Counted from the stretch's first letter, positions 1 to 12,387 are shown. The stretch: 64,000 nucleotides of DNA from Bradyrhizobium sp. AZCC 1693 (GCF_036924745.1 NZ_JAZHSD010000001.1:248001-312000); one strand, 5' to 3'. Program-made: numbers and translations. Notes: generated from the letters alone by a model not told the origin.

Positions 1-1
1 G

Positions 2-1903
2 GAGCGTGGCATCACGATCACCTCCGCTGCGACCACCGCGTTCTGGAACGGCAAGCGCCTGAACATCATCGACACCCCCGGCCACGTCGACTTCACCATT
101 GAAGTCGAGCGTTCGCTGCGCGTGCTCGACGGCGCCGTGTGCGTGCTCGATTCGAACCAGGGCGTTGAGCCGCAGACCGAGACCGTCTGGCGCCAGGGCG
201 ACAAGTACAGGGTTCCGCGTATCGTCTTCGCCAACAAGATGGACAAGACCGGCGCGGATTTCTTCAAGTGTCTCGCCGACATCGTCGACCGCCTCGGCGC
301 CAAGCCGATCGCGATCCAGCTTCCGATCGGCGCCGAGAACAACTTCAAGGGTCTCGTCGACCTCGTGAAGATGCAGGGCATTATCTGGAACGACGAATCG
401 CTCGGCGCGAAGTTCGACTATGTCGATATCCCGGCCGACCTCGTCGACCAGGCCAAGGAATACCGCGAAAAGATGATCGAAGCCGCCGTCGAGCTCGACG
501 ACGACGCGATGGCCGCCTATCTCGATGGCAAGGAGCCGGATGAGGCGACGCTGAAGCGGCTGATCCGTAAAGCCGTGCTGACCGGCGCCTTCTATCCGGT
601 GCTGTGCGGCTCGGCCTTCAAGAACAAGGGCGTGCAGCCGCTGCTCGACGCCGTCGTCGACTACCTGCCGTCGCCGGTCGACGTGCCCGCGATCAAGGGC
701 ACCGACGATGACGGCAATGAAGTGGTGCGCAAGGCCGACGACAAGGAGCCGCTGGCTCTGCTCGCGTTCAAGATCATGGACGATCCGTTCGTCGGCACTA
801 TCACCTTCTGCCGCATCTATTCGGGCGTCCTGCAGAGCGGTACCGGCGTCGTGAACTCGACCCGCGAAAAGAAAGAGCGTATCGGCCGCATGCTGCTGAT
901 GCATGCGAACAACCGCGAAGACATCAAGGAAGCCTATGCCGGCGACATCGTGGCACTGGCGGGCCTGAAGGAAGCGCGGACCGGTGACACGCTGTGCGAT
1001 CCCGACAAGCAGGTCATCCTCGAAAAGATGGAATTCCCGGAGCCGGTGATCGAGATCGCGATCGAGCCGAAGTCGAAGGCCGACCAGGAAAAGCTCGGCG
1101 TCGCGCTGGCGAAGCTTGCCGCGGAAGATCCGTCGTTCCGCGTGTCGACCGACCAGGAGTCCGGCCAGACCATTCTCAAGGGCATGGGCGAACTCCATCT
1201 CGACATCAAGGTCGACATCCTCCGCCGTACCTACAAGGTCGACGCCAACATCGGCGCGCCGCAGGTGGCGTTCCGCGAGCGGGTTACCAAGCGCGCTGAA
1301 GTCAAGTACACGCACAAGAAGCAGACCGGCGGTACCGGTCAGTTCGCCGAAGTGTCGATCATCGTCGAGCCGAACGAGCCCGGCAAGGGCTACGAGTTCG
1401 AGTCGAAGATCGTCGGCGGCGCGGTGCCGAAGGAATACATCCCCGGCGTCGAAAAGGGCCTCAACAGCGTGATGGGCTCGGGCGTCGTTGCCGGCTTCCC
1501 GGTGGTGGACGTCAAGGTCCAGCTGGTCGACGGCAAGTATCACGACGTCGACTCCTCGGCGCTGGCCTTCGAAATCGCATCGCGCGCGGCATTCCGCGAA
1601 GCGCTGCAGAAGGGCAAGTCCGTTCTGCTCGAGCCGATCATGAAGGTCGAGGTGGTGACCCCGGAAGACTACACCGGTTCGGTCATCGGCGACCTGAATT
1701 CGCGGCGCGGCCAGATCCAGGGCCAGGACATGCGCGGCAACGCCAACGTCATCAACGCGATGGTGCCGCTCATGAACATGTTCGGGTACGTGAATAACCT
1801 GCGCTCGATGAGCCAGGGACGCGCGACCTTTACGATGCAATTCGATCACTACGCTGAAGCGCCGGCGAACGTGTCGGCAGAAGTCCAGAAGAAGTTTGCC
1901 TGA
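2..1903 (+). CDS. fusA: Elongation factor G, 5' end cut by the window edge
   Basis: Translocation GTPase that moves tRNA-mRNA through the ribosome and helps recycle it with RRF. The frame is open from base 2 and enters in switch I (ERGITI), so about 57 N-terminal residues with the P-loop lie outside. DTPGH (switch II) falls near base 71 and NKMD (guanine specificity) near base 235. Domains II-V follow to the C-terminal FDHYAEAP region. It lies 40 bp before tuf, as in the classical str operon. The truncation is only an edge effect. Confidence 0.97.
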   Translation, partial: ERGITITSAATTAFWNGKRLNIIDTPGHVDFTIEVERSLRVLDGAVCVLDSNQGVEPQTETVWRQGDKYRVPRIVFANKMDKTGADFFKCLADIVDRLGAKPIAIQLPIGAENNFKGLVDLVKMQGIIWNDESLGAKFDYVDIPADLVDQAKEYREKMIEAAVELDDDAMAAYLDGKEPDEATLKRLIRKAVLTGAFYPVLCGSAFKNKGVQPLLDAVVDYLPSPVDVPAIKGTDDDGNEVVRKADDKEPLALLAFKIMDDPFVGTITFCRIYSGVLQSGTGVVNSTREKKERIGRMLLMHANNREDIKEAYAGDIVALAGLKEARTGDTLCDPDKQVILEKMEFPEPVIEIAIEPKSKADQEKLGVALAKLAAEDPSFRVSTDQESGQTILKGMGELHLDIKVDILRRTYKVDANIGAPQVAFRERVTKRAEVKYTHKKQTGGTGQFAEVSIIVEPNEPGKGYEFESKIVGGAVPKEYIPGVEKGLNSVMGSGVVAGFPVVDVKVQLVDGKYHDVDSSALAFEIASRAAFREALQKGKSVLLEPIMKVEVVTPEDYTGSVIGDLNSRRGQIQGQDMRGNANVINAMVPLMNMFGYVNNLRSMSQGRATFTMQFDHYAEAPANVSAEVQKKFA

Positions 1904-1943
1904 TTGTCGTTGGTTCAAAGCTAACGACTGAACGGAGAGTCAA

Positions 1944-3134
<1,191 letters not shown>

Positions 3135-3137
3135 GCA

Positions 3138-3197
3138 GCGAACAGGGAATGGCGAATAGCGGGTGAATTCACTCGCTGTTCGCTCCCCACCATTCGC
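3138..3197. repeat. GCGAATAG-type imperfect hairpin, copy 1
   Basis: The tuf-rpsJ spacer contains GCGAACAG and GCGAATAG on the left. An imperfect reverse complement (CTGTTCGC, CCATTCGC) lies on the right around GAATTC. Two relatives sit at 15939-16005 and 17621-17695. It starts three bases after the tuf stop codon and could fold in the transcript. Function is unknown. Confidence 0.75.
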
Positions 3198-3228
3198 AAG
3201 AAGCGACGACAAAGAAAGACAAACGGCA

Positions 3229-3537
3229 ATGAACGGCCAAAATATTCGCATCCGTCTCAAGGCGTTCGACCATCGTATCCTCGATACGTCGACCCGCGAG
3301 ATCGTGAACACGGCGAAACGTACCGGTGCCCAGGTTCGCGGACCCATTCCGCTGCCCACCCGCATCGAGAAGTTCACCGTCAACCGTTCACCGCACGTCG
3401 ACAAGAAGAGCCGCGAGCAATTCGAGATGCGCACCCACAAGCGCCTTCTCGACATCGTCGATCCGACCCCGCAGACCGTCGATGCTCTCATGAAGCTCGA
3501 TCTGGCCGCCGGTGTCGACGTCGAGATCAAGCTCTAA
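3229..3537 (+). CDS. rpsJ: 30S ribosomal protein S10
   Basis: Small-subunit head protein, also known as the Nus factor NusE in antitermination. The 102-residue product beginning [15 protein letters not shown] matches the family from its first residue. An in-frame start 22 codons upstream lies inside the hairpin repeat and would add non-homologous sequence, so it was rejected. It heads the S10 block. Confidence 0.97.
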
Positions 3538-3589
3538 GATTTTCAGGATCGTCCGAAGTTAGCGGACAGAAAGAACAGGAAGCACGCCG

Positions 3590-4309
3590 ATGCGCTCCGG
3601 AGTGATCGCACAAAAGGTCGGGATGACGCGGGTCTTTACGGAGACCGGCGAACATATCCCTGTGACCGTGCTGAAGCTGGGCAATTGCCAGGTGCTGGGC
3701 CACCGCACGACCGAGAAGAACGGTTATGTCGCGTTGCAGCTCGGTTCGGGTACCCGCAGGACCGTCTATCTGCCGAAGGCAGAGCGCGGCCAGTTTGCGG
3801 TCGCCAAGGTCGAGCCCAAGCGGAAGGTCACCGAGTTCCGCGTGTCGGAAGACGCGCTGATCCCGGTTGGCGCCGAAATTCAGGCGGACCATTTCGTGGT
3901 TGGCCAGTTCGTCGACGTTACCGGCACCTCGGTCGGTAAGGGTTTTGCTGGCGGCATGAAGCGCTGGAATTTCGGCGGTCTGCGCGCCACCCACGGCGTG
4001 TCGGTTTCGCATCGTTCGATCGGTTCGACCGGCGGACGTCAGGACCCCGGCAAGACCTTCAAGAACAAGAAGATGCCCGGTCACATGGGTGTCGATCGCA
4101 TCACCACGCTCAATCTGCGTGTGGTGCAGACCGACGTCGAGCGCGGCCTGATCCTCGTCGAAGGCGCCGTTCCCGGCTCCAAGGGCGGCTGGATCTCGGT
4201 GCGCGACGCCGTCAAGAAGCCGCTGCCGAAGGATGCTCCGAAGCCCGGCAAGTTCAAGGTCGCCGGCGGCGAGCAGGCTCAGGCTCCGGCCGAGCAGGAG
4301 GGCGCGTGA
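3590..4309 (+). CDS. rplC: 50S ribosomal protein L3
   Basis: Early-assembly 23S rRNA-binding protein close to the peptidyl-transferase centre. It has 239 residues with the conserved GGQ-containing segment (TGGRQDPGK) near residue 145 and an Ala/Glu/Gln-rich C-terminal tail, a common alphaproteobacterial extension. The stop codon is one base before the rplD start, so the two are probably translationally coupled. Confidence 0.97.
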   Translation: MRSGVIAQKVGMTRVFTETGEHIPVTVLKLGNCQVLGHRTTEKNGYVALQLGSGTRRTVYLPKAERGQFAVAKVEPKRKVTEFRVSEDALIPVGAEIQADHFVVGQFVDVTGTSVGKGFAGGMKRWNFGGLRATHGVSVSHRSIGSTGGRQDPGKTFKNKKMPGHMGVDRITTLNLRVVQTDVERGLILVEGAVPGSKGGWISVRDAVKKPLPKDAPKPGKFKVAGGEQAQAPAEQEGA

Positions 4310-4310
4310 G

Positions 4311-4931
4311 ATGGAACTGAAAGTCACGACCCTTGAAGGCAAGGAAGCTGGTTCGGTCCAGCTCTCGGACGCGATCTTCGGTCTCGAGCCGCGCGCCGAC
4401 ATTATCCAGCGTTGCGTGCAATGGCAGCTCAACAAGCGCCAGGCCGGAACGCACAAGACGCAGGGCCGCGCCGATGTCTGGCGCACCGGCAAGAAGATGT
4501 ACAAGCAGAAGGGCACCGGCGGCGCCCGTCACGGCTCGGCCCGCGTGCCGCAGTTCCGCGGCGGTGGCCGTGCGTTCGGTCCGGTGGTTCGCTCGCACGC
4601 GACCGACCTGCCGAAGAAAGTGCGCGCGCTGGCGCTCAAGCATGCCCTGTCGGCGAAGGCCAAGGACGGCGGCCTGATCGTGATCGACAATGCGCAAGTC
4701 AAGGACGCCAAGACCAAGGCGCTGGTCGGTCATTTCTCAGGGTTGGGCCTAACCAATGCGCTGATCATCGACGGCGCCGAGCTGCACACCGGTTTCGCCA
4801 CCGCTGCGCGCAACATTCCGAATATCGACGTGCTGCCGATCCAGGGCATCAACGTCTATGACATTCTGCGTCGTCAGAAGCTCGTGCTGACGAAGGCGGC
4901 AGTCGATGCGCTGGAGGCGCGCTTCAAATGA
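4311..4931 (+). CDS. rplD: 50S ribosomal protein L4
   Basis: Binds 23S rRNA and lines the nascent-peptide tunnel with an extended loop ([16 protein letters not shown]). The ATG at 4311 gives 206 residues starting [14 protein letters not shown]. The longer in-frame extension upstream overlaps rplC and has ribosomal-shadow composition. The stop overlaps the rplW start by 4 bp (ATGA). In E. coli L4 autoregulates this operon; no such leader is recognisable here. Confidence 0.97.
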   Translation: MELKVTTLEGKEAGSVQLSDAIFGLEPRADIIQRCVQWQLNKRQAGTHKTQGRADVWRTGKKMYKQKGTGGARHGSARVPQFRGGGRAFGPVVRSHATDLPKKVRALALKHALSAKAKDGGLIVIDNAQVKDAKTKALVGHFSGLGLTNALIIDGAELHTGFATAARNIPNIDVLPIQGINVYDILRRQKLVLTKAAVDALEARFK

Positions 4932-5227
4932 AGAATATCGATCCGCGCCATTACGACGTGATCGTCGCGCCCGTCGTCACCGAAAAGGCGACGGTGGCGT
5001 CCGAGCACAACAAGGTGGTGTTCAAGGTCGCCAGCAAGGCGACCAAGCCGCAAATCAAGGAAGCCGTCGAAAAGCTGTTCGACGTCAAGGTGAAGCGCGT
5101 GAACACGCTGGTCCGCAAGGGCAAGACCAAGGTGTTCCGCGGCAATTTCGGTTCGCAGTCGGACGTGAAGCGGGCGGTCGTGACCCTCGAAGAGGGCCAC
5201 CGCATCGACGTCACTACCGGACTATAA
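4928..5227 (+). CDS. rplW: 50S ribosomal protein L23
   Basis: Tunnel-exit protein that docks trigger factor and SRP. It has 99 residues beginning [21 protein letters not shown]; the VTEKA motif is the family hallmark. The start is coupled to rplD by a 4-bp overlap, and rplB follows after 12 bp. Confidence 0.97.
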   Translation: MKNIDPRHYDVIVAPVVTEKATVASEHNKVVFKVASKATKPQIKEAVEKLFDVKVKRVNTLVRKGKTKVFRGNFGSQSDVKRAVVTLEEGHRIDVTTGL

Positions 5228-5239
5228 GGCGACACAGCG

Positions 5240-6073
5240 ATGGCATTGAAAACATACAATCCGACGACGCCGGGCCAGCGCCAGCTGGTGATGGTCGACC
5301 GTTCGGCGCTCTACAAGGGCAAGCCGGTGAAGGCGCTGACCGAGGGCAAGCTCGGCAATGGCGGCCGCAACAACACCGGCCGCATCACCGTGCGTTTCCG
5401 CGGCGGCGGCCACAAGAAGGCCTACCGCCTGGTGGACTTCAAGCGGAACAAGGTCGACGTTCCCGCCGTCGTCGAGCGGCTGGAGTATGATCCGAACCGC
5501 ACCGCGTTCATCGCGCTGATCAAGTATCAGGACGGCGAGCAGGCCTATATCTTGGCGCCGCAGCGTCTGGCTGCCGGCGACACCGTGGTTGCCGGCAACT
5601 ATGTCGACGTGAAGCCCGGCAATGTCATGCCGATGGGCAACATGCCGGTCGGCACCATCATCCACAATATCGAGATGAAGATCGGGAAGGGCGGCCAGAT
5701 CGCGCGTTCGGCCGGCACTTACGCCCAGATCGTCGGCCGCGACCAGGACTACGTCATTCTGCGCCTGAACTCGGGCGAGCAGCGCCTGGTGCACGGCCGT
5801 TGCCGCGGCACCATCGGTGCGGTGTCGAACCCCGATCACATGAACATCTCGATCGGCAAGGCCGGCCGTACCCGCTGGCTCGGCTGGCGTCCGCATAACC
5901 GCGGCGTCGTCATGAACCCGATCGACCATCCGCACGGCGGCGGCGAAGGCCGCACCTCGGGCGGCCGCCACCCGGTTACGCCGTGGGGCAAGCCGACCAA
6001 GGGCAAGAAGACCCGTTCGAACAAGTCGACCAATCGATTCATCCTCCTAAGCCGCCACAAGCGGAAGAAGTAA
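5240..6073 (+). CDS. rplB: 50S ribosomal protein L2
   Basis: Essential for subunit association and the peptidyl-transferase centre. It has 277 residues with GGGHKKAYR in the N-terminal OB part, and the conserved [10 protein letters not shown] segment carrying the near-active-site His. It ends with the basic tail (SRHKRKK). GCGACACAG precedes the ATG, so the Shine-Dalgarno is weak and coupling to rplW is likely. Confidence 0.97.
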   Translation: MALKTYNPTTPGQRQLVMVDRSALYKGKPVKALTEGKLGNGGRNNTGRITVRFRGGGHKKAYRLVDFKRNKVDVPAVVERLEYDPNRTAFIALIKYQDGEQAYILAPQRLAAGDTVVAGNYVDVKPGNVMPMGNMPVGTIIHNIEMKIGKGGQIARSAGTYAQIVGRDQDYVILRLNSGEQRLVHGRCRGTIGAVSNPDHMNISIGKAGRTRWLGWRPHNRGVVMNPIDHPHGGGEGRTSGGRHPVTPWGKPTKGKKTRSNKSTNRFILLSRHKRKK

Positions 6074-6085
6074 GGAACGCCGGAC

Positions 6086-6364
6086 ATGGTACGTTCAGTC
6101 TGGAAAGGCCCGTTCGTCGAAGCGTCTCTGCTCAAGAAGGCAGATGCTGCGCGCGCGTCCGGCCGTCACGACGTCATCAAGATCTGGAGCCGCCGCTCGA
6201 CCATCCTGCCGCAGTTCGTCGGCCTGACGTTCGGCGTCTACAACGGCCAGAAGCATGTGCCGGTATCGATCAACGAGGAAATGGTGGGTCACAAGTTCGG
6301 CGAATTCTCGCCGACCCGTACCTTCCATGGCCATTCTGGCGACAAGAAAGCCAAGAAGGCTTGA
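6086..6364 (+). CDS. rpsS: 30S ribosomal protein S19
   Basis: Small-subunit head protein that contacts the A-site finger. It has 92 residues starting [11 protein letters not shown], with the conserved [13 protein letters not shown] and [10 protein letters not shown] blocks. It sits between rplB (12 bp gap) and rplV (10 bp gap), the standard order. Confidence 0.97.
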   Translation: MVRSVWKGPFVEASLLKKADAARASGRHDVIKIWSRRSTILPQFVGLTFGVYNGQKHVPVSINEEMVGHKFGEFSPTRTFHGHSGDKKAKKA

Positions 6365-6374
6365 GGAATAGACG

Positions 6375-6761
6375 ATGAGCAAACCAAAGCGCGAACGTGT
6401 CCTCGCGGACAACGAGGCCAAGGCAGTTGCCCGGATGCTGCGCGTCAGCCCGCAGAAGCTCAATCTTGTCGCGCAGCTGATCCGCGGCCGGAAGGCGTCT
6501 GCTGCGCTCGCCGACCTGCAGTTCTCGCGCAAGCGGATCGCGGTCGACGTCAAGAAGTGCCTGGAATCGGCGATCGCGAACGCCGAGAACAACCACGACC
6601 TCGAAGTCGACGATCTCGTCGTCGCCGAGGCGCATGTTGGCAACGGCATTGTCATGAAGCGTTTTTCACCGCGCGGCCGTGGCCGTTCGGGGCGTGTATA
6701 TAAACCGTTCTCGCACCTGACCATCGTGGTTCGTCAGGTCGAGGCCGAGGCAAGCGCTTAA
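6375..6761 (+). CDS. rplV: 50S ribosomal protein L22
   Basis: Lines the exit tunnel opposite L4 with a long beta hairpin. It has 128 residues. The hairpin loop is readable as [16 protein letters not shown] near residues 99-114, the site of macrolide-resistance changes in other species. No deviation is seen there. Confidence 0.97.
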   Translation: MSKPKRERVLADNEAKAVARMLRVSPQKLNLVAQLIRGRKASAALADLQFSRKRIAVDVKKCLESAIANAENNHDLEVDDLVVAEAHVGNGIVMKRFSPRGRGRSGRVYKPFSHLTIVVRQVEAEASA

Positions 6762-6780
6762 AGCGGCGCGGGAGAAAACG

Positions 6781-7479
6781 ATGGGTCAAAAGATCAATCC
6801 AATCGGACTGCGTCTCGGCATCAACCGCACGTGGGATTCCCGTTGGTTCGCCGGCAAGAACGAGTACGGCAAGCTGTTGCATGAAGACGTCAAGATCCGC
6901 GAGATCCTGCACAAGGAGCTCAAGCAGGCGGCCGTCGCCCGCATCGTGATCGAGCGTCCGCACAAGAAGTGCCGCGTGACGATCCATTCGGCGCGTCCGG
7001 GCGTGGTGATCGGCAAGAAGGGCGCCGACATCGACAAGCTGCGCAAGCGGGTTGCCGACATCACCGCTTCCGACGTCGTCATCAACATCGTCGAAATCCG
7101 CAAGCCGGAACTCGACGCCACCCTGGTCGCCGAATCGATCGCCCAGCAGCTCGAGCGCCGCGTCGCTTTCCGCCGCGCCATGAAGCGGGCGGTGCAGTCG
7201 GCGATGCGTCTCGGCGCCGAAGGCATCCGTATCAACTGCTCGGGCCGTCTCGGCGGCGCCGAAATCGCGCGCATGGAGTGGTACCGCGAGGGCCGCGTGC
7301 CGTTGCACACGCTGCGCGCCGACGTCGATTACGGCGTGGCGACCGCGTTCACCACGTTCGGCACCTGCGGCGTCAAGGTCTGGATCTTCAAGGGTGAGAT
7401 CCTCGAGCACGATCCGATGGCCCAGGACAAGAAGATGGCCGAAGGCGACACCGCACGTCCGCGCCGCGACGCAGCGTGA
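6781..7479 (+). CDS. rpsC: 30S ribosomal protein S3
   Basis: Forms part of the mRNA entry channel and has helicase activity with S4 and S5. It has 232 residues with a type II KH domain ([14 protein letters not shown] near residues 74-87), then the S3 C-terminal domain ([11 protein letters not shown]) and a charged tail. A GGGAGAAA Shine-Dalgarno precedes the ATG. Confidence 0.97.
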   Translation: MGQKINPIGLRLGINRTWDSRWFAGKNEYGKLLHEDVKIREILHKELKQAAVARIVIERPHKKCRVTIHSARPGVVIGKKGADIDKLRKRVADITASDVVINIVEIRKPELDATLVAESIAQQLERRVAFRRAMKRAVQSAMRLGAEGIRINCSGRLGGAEIARMEWYREGRVPLHTLRADVDYGVATAFTTFGTCGVKVWIFKGEILEHDPMAQDKKMAEGDTARPRRDAA

Positions 7480-7511
7480 GACATCAGAAGAAGGTTTGAG
7501 GGCTTAAAGCC

Positions 7512-7925
7512 ATGATGCAACCAAAGAAAACGAAGTTCCGGAAGGCGCATAAGGGCCGTATCCACGGCGTTGCGACTTCGGGTGCGACGTTGTCGTTCGG
7601 TCAATTCGGCCTGAAGGCGATGGCGCCCGAGCGCATCACCGCCCGCCAGATCGAAGCCGCGCGCCGCGCGCTGACCCGTCACATGAAGCGCGCCGGCCGC
7701 GTCTGGATCCGCGTGTTTCCGGACCTGCCGGTGTCGAAGAAGCCTGCCGAAGTCCGCATGGGCTCCGGCAAGGGTACGCCGGAATTGTGGGTGGCGCGGG
7801 TCAAGCCGGGCCGCGTGATTTTCGAGATCGACGGCGTCACGGTGCAGACCGCCAAGGAGGCGCTCTCGCTCGCCGCCGCCAAGCTGCCGATCAAGACGCG
7901 CTTCGTCGCGCGCATTGCGGAGTAA
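7512..7925 (+). CDS. rplP: 50S ribosomal protein L16
   Basis: Organises the A-site region of the large subunit. It has 137 residues starting [11 protein letters not shown]; two adjacent ATG codons at 7512 and 7515 are both usable. The [14 protein letters not shown] block near residue 80 is diagnostic. The stop lies 4 bp before the rpmC start. Confidence 0.97.
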   Translation: MMQPKKTKFRKAHKGRIHGVATSGATLSFGQFGLKAMAPERITARQIEAARRALTRHMKRAGRVWIRVFPDLPVSKKPAEVRMGSGKGTPELWVARVKPGRVIFEIDGVTVQTAKEALSLAAAKLPIKTRFVARIAE

Positions 7926-7929
7926 CGTC

Positions 7930-8136
7930 ATGGCCCCGATGAAAGTTGAAGACATCCGCGCGATGAGCGACGACCAGAGGGAGGATGCCGTCCTCAATCT
8001 GAAGAAGGAGCGTTTCAACCTGCGTTTCCAGCGCGCCACCGGGCAGCTGGAGAACACCTCGCGGCTGCGCGAAGCCCGCCGCGATATCGCCCGCATCAAG
8101 ACCATCGCCGCGCAAACGCGCGCGAAGAAGAAGTAA
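7930..8136 (+). CDS. rpmC: 50S ribosomal protein L29
   Basis: Small helical-hairpin protein at the tunnel exit. The ATG at 7930 gives 68 residues beginning [16 protein letters not shown], the usual length. A longer in-frame start inside rplP was rejected. The C-terminus is basic (TRAKKK). Confidence 0.96.
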   Translation: MAPMKVEDIRAMSDDQREDAVLNLKKERFNLRFQRATGQLENTSRLREARRDIARIKTIAAQTRAKKK

Positions 8137-8147
8137 GAGGCCGTATT

Positions 8148-8396
8148 ATGCCGAAACGTACCCTTCAGGGCGTGGTCGTGAGCGACAAGCAAGCCAAGAC
8201 GGTGGTGGTGCGCGTCGATCGCCGCTTCACCCATCCGATCTACAAGAAGACGATCCGCCGCTCCAAGAACTACCATGCGCATGACGAGAACAACGAGTTC
8301 AAGCCGGGCGACATGGTGTGGATCGAGGAGAGCAAGCCGATCTCCAAGTTGAAGCGCTGGACCGTGGTCCGGGGCGAGCAGAAGAAAACCGCCTGA
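8148..8396 (+). CDS. rpsQ: 30S ribosomal protein S17
   Basis: OB-fold 16S rRNA-binding primary assembly protein. It has 82 residues with [22 protein letters not shown] and GDMVWIEE. An 85-bp gap, wide for this cluster, separates it from rplN. Confidence 0.96.
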   Translation: MPKRTLQGVVVSDKQAKTVVVRVDRRFTHPIYKKTIRRSKNYHAHDENNEFKPGDMVWIEESKPISKLKRWTVVRGEQKKTA

Positions 8397-8481
8397 GGTT
8401 CGTTCGGCCAGGCCGGACGGGTAATCAGGAAAAATTTTAGGCGCTAATTCGAGCGCATCAGAAAGAGGACGAGGTGCATCA

Positions 8482-8850
8482 ATGATTCAGATGCAGACCA
8501 ACCTCGACGTGGCCGACAATTCAGGCGCACGCCGTGTCATGTGCATCAAGGTGCTCGGGGGCTCCAAGCGCCGCTATGCCACCGTGGGCGACGTTATCGT
8601 TGTGTCGATCAAGGAAGCGATTCCGCGCGGCAAGGTGAAGAAGGGCGATGTGATGAAGGCCGTCGTGGTACGGGTCCGCAAGGACATCCGCCGCGCCGAC
8701 GGCTCGGTCATCCGCTTCGACCGCAACGCCGCCGTCTTGATCAACAACCAGTCGGAGCCGGTCGGCACCCGTATCTTCGGGCCCGTGCCGCGCGAGCTGC
8801 GCGCCAAGAACCACATGAAAATCATCTCGCTTGCGCCGGAGGTGCTGTGA
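8482..8850 (+). CDS. rplN: 50S ribosomal protein L14
   Basis: Interface protein contacting 16S rRNA (bridge B8) and the target of the silencing factor RsfS. The standard 122-residue product starts [17 protein letters not shown], with the conserved [12 protein letters not shown]. The stop (TGA) shares its last base with the rplX start. Confidence 0.97.
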
Positions 8851-9164
8851 TGGCTGCCAAGATCCGGAAAGGTGACAAGGTCATCGTGCTGAACGGCCGC
8901 GACAAGGGCCGCACCGGCGAAGTATTCGAGGTCCGCCCCGCCGAGAACAAGGCGCTGGTGCGCGGCATCAACATGGTGAAGCGTCACCAGAAGCAGACCC
9001 AGAACCAGGAAGGCGGCATCATCTCCAAGGAGTCGCCGATCCACCTGTCCAACATCGCCTATGTCGGCAAGGACGGAAAGCCGACCCGCGTGGGCTTCAA
9101 GATTCAGGCTGATGGCAAGAAGGTACGCATTGCCAAGAGCTCGGGAGCAGAGATCGATGGCTGA
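8850..9164 (+). CDS. rplX: 50S ribosomal protein L24
   Basis: Assembly-initiator protein with a KOW domain ([17 protein letters not shown] at residues 7-23). The ATG at 8850 overlaps the rplN stop by one base and gives 104 residues. A longer open frame running back into rplN is a shadow. The end overlaps rplE by 8 bp. Confidence 0.97.
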   Translation: MAAKIRKGDKVIVLNGRDKGRTGEVFEVRPAENKALVRGINMVKRHQKQTQNQEGGIISKESPIHLSNIAYVGKDGKPTRVGFKIQADGKKVRIAKSSGAEIDG

Positions 9165-9714
9165 TACCGCTTACACACCGCGCCTGCGCGCGGAGTATGA
9201 CAAGAGCATTCGTGGCCAGCTGACTGAAAAGTTCGGCTATGCCAACGTCATGCAGGTACCGCGGCTGGACAAGGTCGTGCTCAATATGGGCGTCGGCGAT
9301 GCCGTCAACGACCGCAAGAAGGCCGAGACCGCGGCTGGCGAACTGACGCTGATCGCCGGCCAGAAGGCGGTCGTGACCTATTCGCGGATCGCGATCGCGA
9401 CCTTCAAGCTGCGTGAAAACCAGCCGATCGGCTGCAAGGTCACGTTGCGGAAAGCGCGGATGTACGAGTTCATCGATCGCCTGGTGAACGTGGCGCTGCC
9501 GCGCGTGCGCGACTTCCGTGGCCTCAATCCGAAGAGCTTCGATGGCCGCGGGAACTACTCGCTCGGCCTCAAGGAGCACATCATTTTCCCCGAAATCGAT
9601 TTCGACAAGGTTTCGGAAGCCCGCGGCATGGACATCACGGTCTGCACCACGGCCAAGACCGACGACGAGGCGCGTGCCTTGTTGACCGCATTCAATTTCC
9701 CGTTCCGGCAGTGA
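9157..9714 (+). CDS. rplE: 50S ribosomal protein L5
   Basis: Binds 5S rRNA and contacts P-site tRNA. The ATG at 9157 gives 185 residues, with [12 protein letters not shown] and the [17 protein letters not shown] block typical of L5. The start overlaps the rplX end by 8 bp, so translational coupling is likely. Confidence 0.97.
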   Translation: MADTAYTPRLRAEYDKSIRGQLTEKFGYANVMQVPRLDKVVLNMGVGDAVNDRKKAETAAGELTLIAGQKAVVTYSRIAIATFKLRENQPIGCKVTLRKARMYEFIDRLVNVALPRVRDFRGLNPKSFDGRGNYSLGLKEHIIFPEIDFDKVSEARGMDITVCTTAKTDDEARALLTAFNFPFRQ

Positions 9715-9758
9715 GAAGCCACTAAAGCCTCTCAAACGCGGAAACCCAGGAGCCAAGC

Positions 9759-10064
9759 ATGGCAAAGAAGAGTTCGATCGAGAAGAACAACCGGCGCAAG
9801 CGGATGACGAAGAACGCCGCCCCGCAGCGTGCGAAGCTGAAGGCGATCATCGCCGACAAGACCCGGCCGATGGAAGAGCGGTTCGCGGCGACGCTGAAGC
9901 TCGCCCAGATGCCGCGCAATTCGTCGGCGACGCGGATCCGCAACCGCTGCGAACTGACCGGTCGTCCGCGCTCGAACTACCGCAAGAACAAGCTCTCCCG
10001 CATCGCGCTGCGTGAACTCGGCTCCAAGGGCCTGGTTCCCGGGCTCGTGAAGTCGAGCTGGTAA
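9759..10064 (+). CDS. rpsN: 30S ribosomal protein S14, zinc-free type
   Basis: Small-subunit head protein. The 101-residue length and a single Cys ([10 protein letters not shown]) mark the longer zinc-independent (C-minus) form rather than the 61-residue CxxC form. CCCAGGAG precedes the ATG. Confidence 0.96.
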   Translation: MAKKSSIEKNNRRKRMTKNAAPQRAKLKAIIADKTRPMEERFAATLKLAQMPRNSSATRIRNRCELTGRPRSNYRKNKLSRIALRELGSKGLVPGLVKSSW

Positions 10065-10078
10065 GGAGGGTCGTCAAG

Positions 10079-10477
10079 ATGTCAACGCACGATCCGATCT
10101 CCGATCTCATCACCCGCATCCGCAATGCGCAGATGCGTTCGAAGTCCAAGGTCTCGACCCCGGGCTCGAAGATGCGCGCCAGCGTGCTCGAAGTGCTGAA
10201 GTCCGAGGGCTACATCCGCGGCTACGCCAGCGTCGAACATGCTTCGGGCCGCAGCGAGCTCGAGATTGAGCTGAAATATTTCGACGGCGAGCCCGTCATT
10301 CGCGAGATCGAGCGGGTCTCGAAGCCGGGCCGCCGGGTTTACGCCTCGGTGAAGAACCTGCCGCGGGTGAACAACGGTCTCGGCATTTCGGTGTTGTCGA
10401 CGCCGAAGGGAATCATGGCTGACCACGAAGCGCGCGACGCGAATGTGGGCGGCGAAGTTCTCTTCACGGTGTTCTAG
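10079..10477 (+). CDS. rpsH: 30S ribosomal protein S8
   Basis: Primary 16S rRNA-binding protein. It has 132 residues starting [18 protein letters not shown], with the C-terminal [12 protein letters not shown] block that contacts helix 21. In E. coli S8 represses the spc operon by binding near L5; no equivalent site was recognised. A palindromic repeat starts at the base after the stop. Confidence 0.97.
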   Translation: MSTHDPISDLITRIRNAQMRSKSKVSTPGSKMRASVLEVLKSEGYIRGYASVEHASGRSELEIELKYFDGEPVIREIERVSKPGRRVYASVKNLPRVNNGLGISVLSTPKGIMADHEARDANVGGEVLFTVF

Positions 10478-10524
10478 TGCGCATTCCGCAAAAGTGGGAA
10501 CCGGTTTTGCGACAAGAATGCGCA
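10478..10524. repeat. 47-bp palindromic element, AACCGGTTTT core, copy 1
   Basis: Perfect outer arms TGCGCATT and AATGCGCA enclose an imperfect inner stem, CCGCAAAAGTGGGAACC against GGTTTTGCG. It begins directly after the rpsH stop and would form a hairpin in the spc mRNA. A relative with the same inner core lies at 12388-12432. I recall such elements as abundant in Bradyrhizobium and Rhodopseudomonas genomes. Confidence 0.8.
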
Positions 10525-10604
10525 CAAGCTTTTAATTTGACGCGTTTTCTACGGCGAACCGCTACACACTTCGCCGGAAAACGCTAAGGAGAAGGATTGA
10601 AGCC

Positions 10605-11138
10605 ATGTCACGTGTTGGCAAACGGCCCGTTCCGGTCCCGTCCGGTGTGACGGCGACCGTCGAGGGACAGACCGTCAAGATGAAGGGGCCGAAGGGCCAG
10701 CTTCAGTTCGTCGTGCATGACGACGTCGAAGTGAAGTTCGAGGGCGGCGAGGTCAAGGTCGCGCCGAAGTTCAAGACCAACCGGGCGCAGGCCATGTACG
10801 GCACCGCGCGCGCGCAGGTCGCGAACCTGGTCGAGGGCGTCACCAAGGGTTTCGAGAAGAAGCTCGAGATCACCGGCGTCGGCTACCGCGCCGCGATGCA
10901 GGGCAAGAACCTGCAGCTCGCGCTCGGCTACAGCCACGACGTCGTCTACGCGATCCCGGAAGGCATCACCATCGCGGTGCCGAAGCCGACCGAGATCACG
11001 ATCACGGGCACCGATTCCCAGCGCGTCGGCCAGGTCGCCGCGGAAATCCGCGCCTACCGCCCGCCGGAGCCCTACAAGGGCAAGGGCGTGAAGTACGCCA
11101 ACGAATTCATCTTCCGCAAGGAAGGCAAGAAGAAGTAA
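10605..11138 (+). CDS. rplF: 50S ribosomal protein L6
   Basis: Two-domain 23S rRNA-binding protein near the GTPase-associated centre. It has 177 residues starting [15 protein letters not shown]. The second repeat ends with the [14 protein letters not shown] signature. AAGGAGAAGG lies upstream of the ATG. Confidence 0.97.
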   Translation: MSRVGKRPVPVPSGVTATVEGQTVKMKGPKGQLQFVVHDDVEVKFEGGEVKVAPKFKTNRAQAMYGTARAQVANLVEGVTKGFEKKLEITGVGYRAAMQGKNLQLALGYSHDVVYAIPEGITIAVPKPTEITITGTDSQRVGQVAAEIRAYRPPEPYKGKGVKYANEFIFRKEGKKK

Positions 11139-11149
11139 CGGAGCCGGTC

Positions 11150-11509
11150 ATGTCACTCAAGGTCACGAATGCCCGGCGCAAGCAGCGCGTGCGCAACTCG
11201 CTGCGCCGGTCCGCCAATGGACGTCCGCGTCTGTCGGTGTTCCGTTCGTCGAAGCACATCTACGCCCAGGTCATCGACGACCTGAAAGGCGAAACGCTGG
11301 CTTCCGCCTCGTCGCTGGAAAAGACCATGCGCGAGGGCGGCAATACCGGCGCCAACATCGATGCGGCCAAGGCCGTCGGCAAGCTGCTGGCGGAACGCGC
11401 CGTGCAGAACGGCGTCAAGGAAGTGGTGTTCGATCGCGGTCAGTATCTCTATCACGGGCGCGTCAAGGCGCTCGCGGATGCGGCCCGCGAAAGCGGACTG
11501 AGCTTCTAA
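11150..11509 (+). CDS. rplR: 50S ribosomal protein L18
   Basis: 5S rRNA-binding protein. It has 119 residues, with [18 protein letters not shown] near residue 24 and [16 protein letters not shown] near the C-terminus, both family-diagnostic. It lies 11 bp after rplF. Confidence 0.97.
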   Translation: MSLKVTNARRKQRVRNSLRRSANGRPRLSVFRSSKHIYAQVIDDLKGETLASASSLEKTMREGGNTGANIDAAKAVGKLLAERAVQNGVKEVVFDRGQYLYHGRVKALADAARESGLSF

Positions 11510-11571
11510 CGAACCGGTTTTGGAAATTTACGAGGACAGGGGCTTTCTTCCCCTAAAGATTGGAAAACACC

Positions 11572-12147
11572 ATGGCAGGTGAACGCGAACGCGGCGGACG
11601 CGAACGGAGCAGGGATCGCGAGGAGCGCGACAGCGAGTTCGTCGACAAGCTCGTCCACATCAATCGCGTGGCGAAGGTCGTCAAGGGCGGCAAGCGCTTC
11701 GGCTTTGCGGCGCTGGTCGTGATCGGCGACCAGAAGGGCCGGGTCGGTTTCGGCCACGGCAAGGCGCGCGAAGTGCCCGAGGCGATCCGCAAGGCGACCG
11801 AGTCGGCCAAGCGCAACCTGACGCGCGTCGCACTGCGCGAAGGCCGCACGCTGCATCACGACATCGCCGGCCGCCACGGCGCCGGCCGCGTCTACCTGCG
11901 CGCGGCTCCGGCCGGTACCGGCATCATCGCCGGCGGCCCGATGCGCGCGGTGTTCGAAACGCTCGGCATCCAGGACGTGGTGGCGAAGTCGATCGGCTCG
12001 TCGAATCCCTACAACATGGTTCGCGCCACCTTCGACGCGCTGAAACATCAGGATTCGCCGCGTTCGGTGGCGGCACGCCGCAACATCAAGGTGTCCACGC
12101 TGCAGTCGCGCCGCGTCGGTGGCGACGCCGAAGTGGTGGCTGAATAA
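11572..12147 (+). CDS. rpsE: 30S ribosomal protein S5
   Basis: Part of the mRNA entry site and important for fidelity. The ATG at 11572 gives 191 residues beginning [12 protein letters not shown], an Arg/Glu-rich N-terminal extension common in alphaproteobacteria. An in-frame TTG at 11560 would add only four residues and is less likely. The double-stranded-RNA-binding-like domain ([16 protein letters not shown]) is intact. Confidence 0.96.
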   Translation: MAGERERGGRERSRDREERDSEFVDKLVHINRVAKVVKGGKRFGFAALVVIGDQKGRVGFGHGKAREVPEAIRKATESAKRNLTRVALREGRTLHHDIAGRHGAGRVYLRAAPAGTGIIAGGPMRAVFETLGIQDVVAKSIGSSNPYNMVRATFDALKHQDSPRSVAARRNIKVSTLQSRRVGGDAEVVAE

Positions 12148-12185
12148 CCGGCGCGATTTTTTAAGCGCTCTTTGGAGTTAAGACG

Positions 12186-12380
12186 ATGGCCAAGGCCGCA
12201 AAGATGATCAAGGTCGAGCAGACCGGCAGCGCGATCCGCCGCCACCACTCGCAGCGTGCGACGCTGATCGGCCTCAAGCTCAACAAGATCGGTCGTGTCA
12301 CCGAGCTGCAGGACACGCCTGCGGTTCGCGGCATGATCGCCAAGGTTCAACATCTCGTCCGCATCGTCGGCGAGAAGTAA
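12186..12380 (+). CDS. rpmD: 50S ribosomal protein L30
   Basis: Small 64-residue ferredoxin-like protein. [23 protein letters not shown] matches the family, as does [10 protein letters not shown] near the C-terminus. It is preceded by TTTGGAG. A palindromic repeat lies between it and rplO. Confidence 0.95.
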   Translation: MAKAAKMIKVEQTGSAIRRHHSQRATLIGLKLNKIGRVTELQDTPAVRGMIAKVQHLVRIVGEK

Positions 12381-12387
12381 GATCGGA

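Noticed and set aside
3135..3228. Ribosomal-protein autoregulatory leader before rpsJ
   Set aside because: The spacer is explained by the GCGAATAG repeat; no L4-type leader structure is recognisable.
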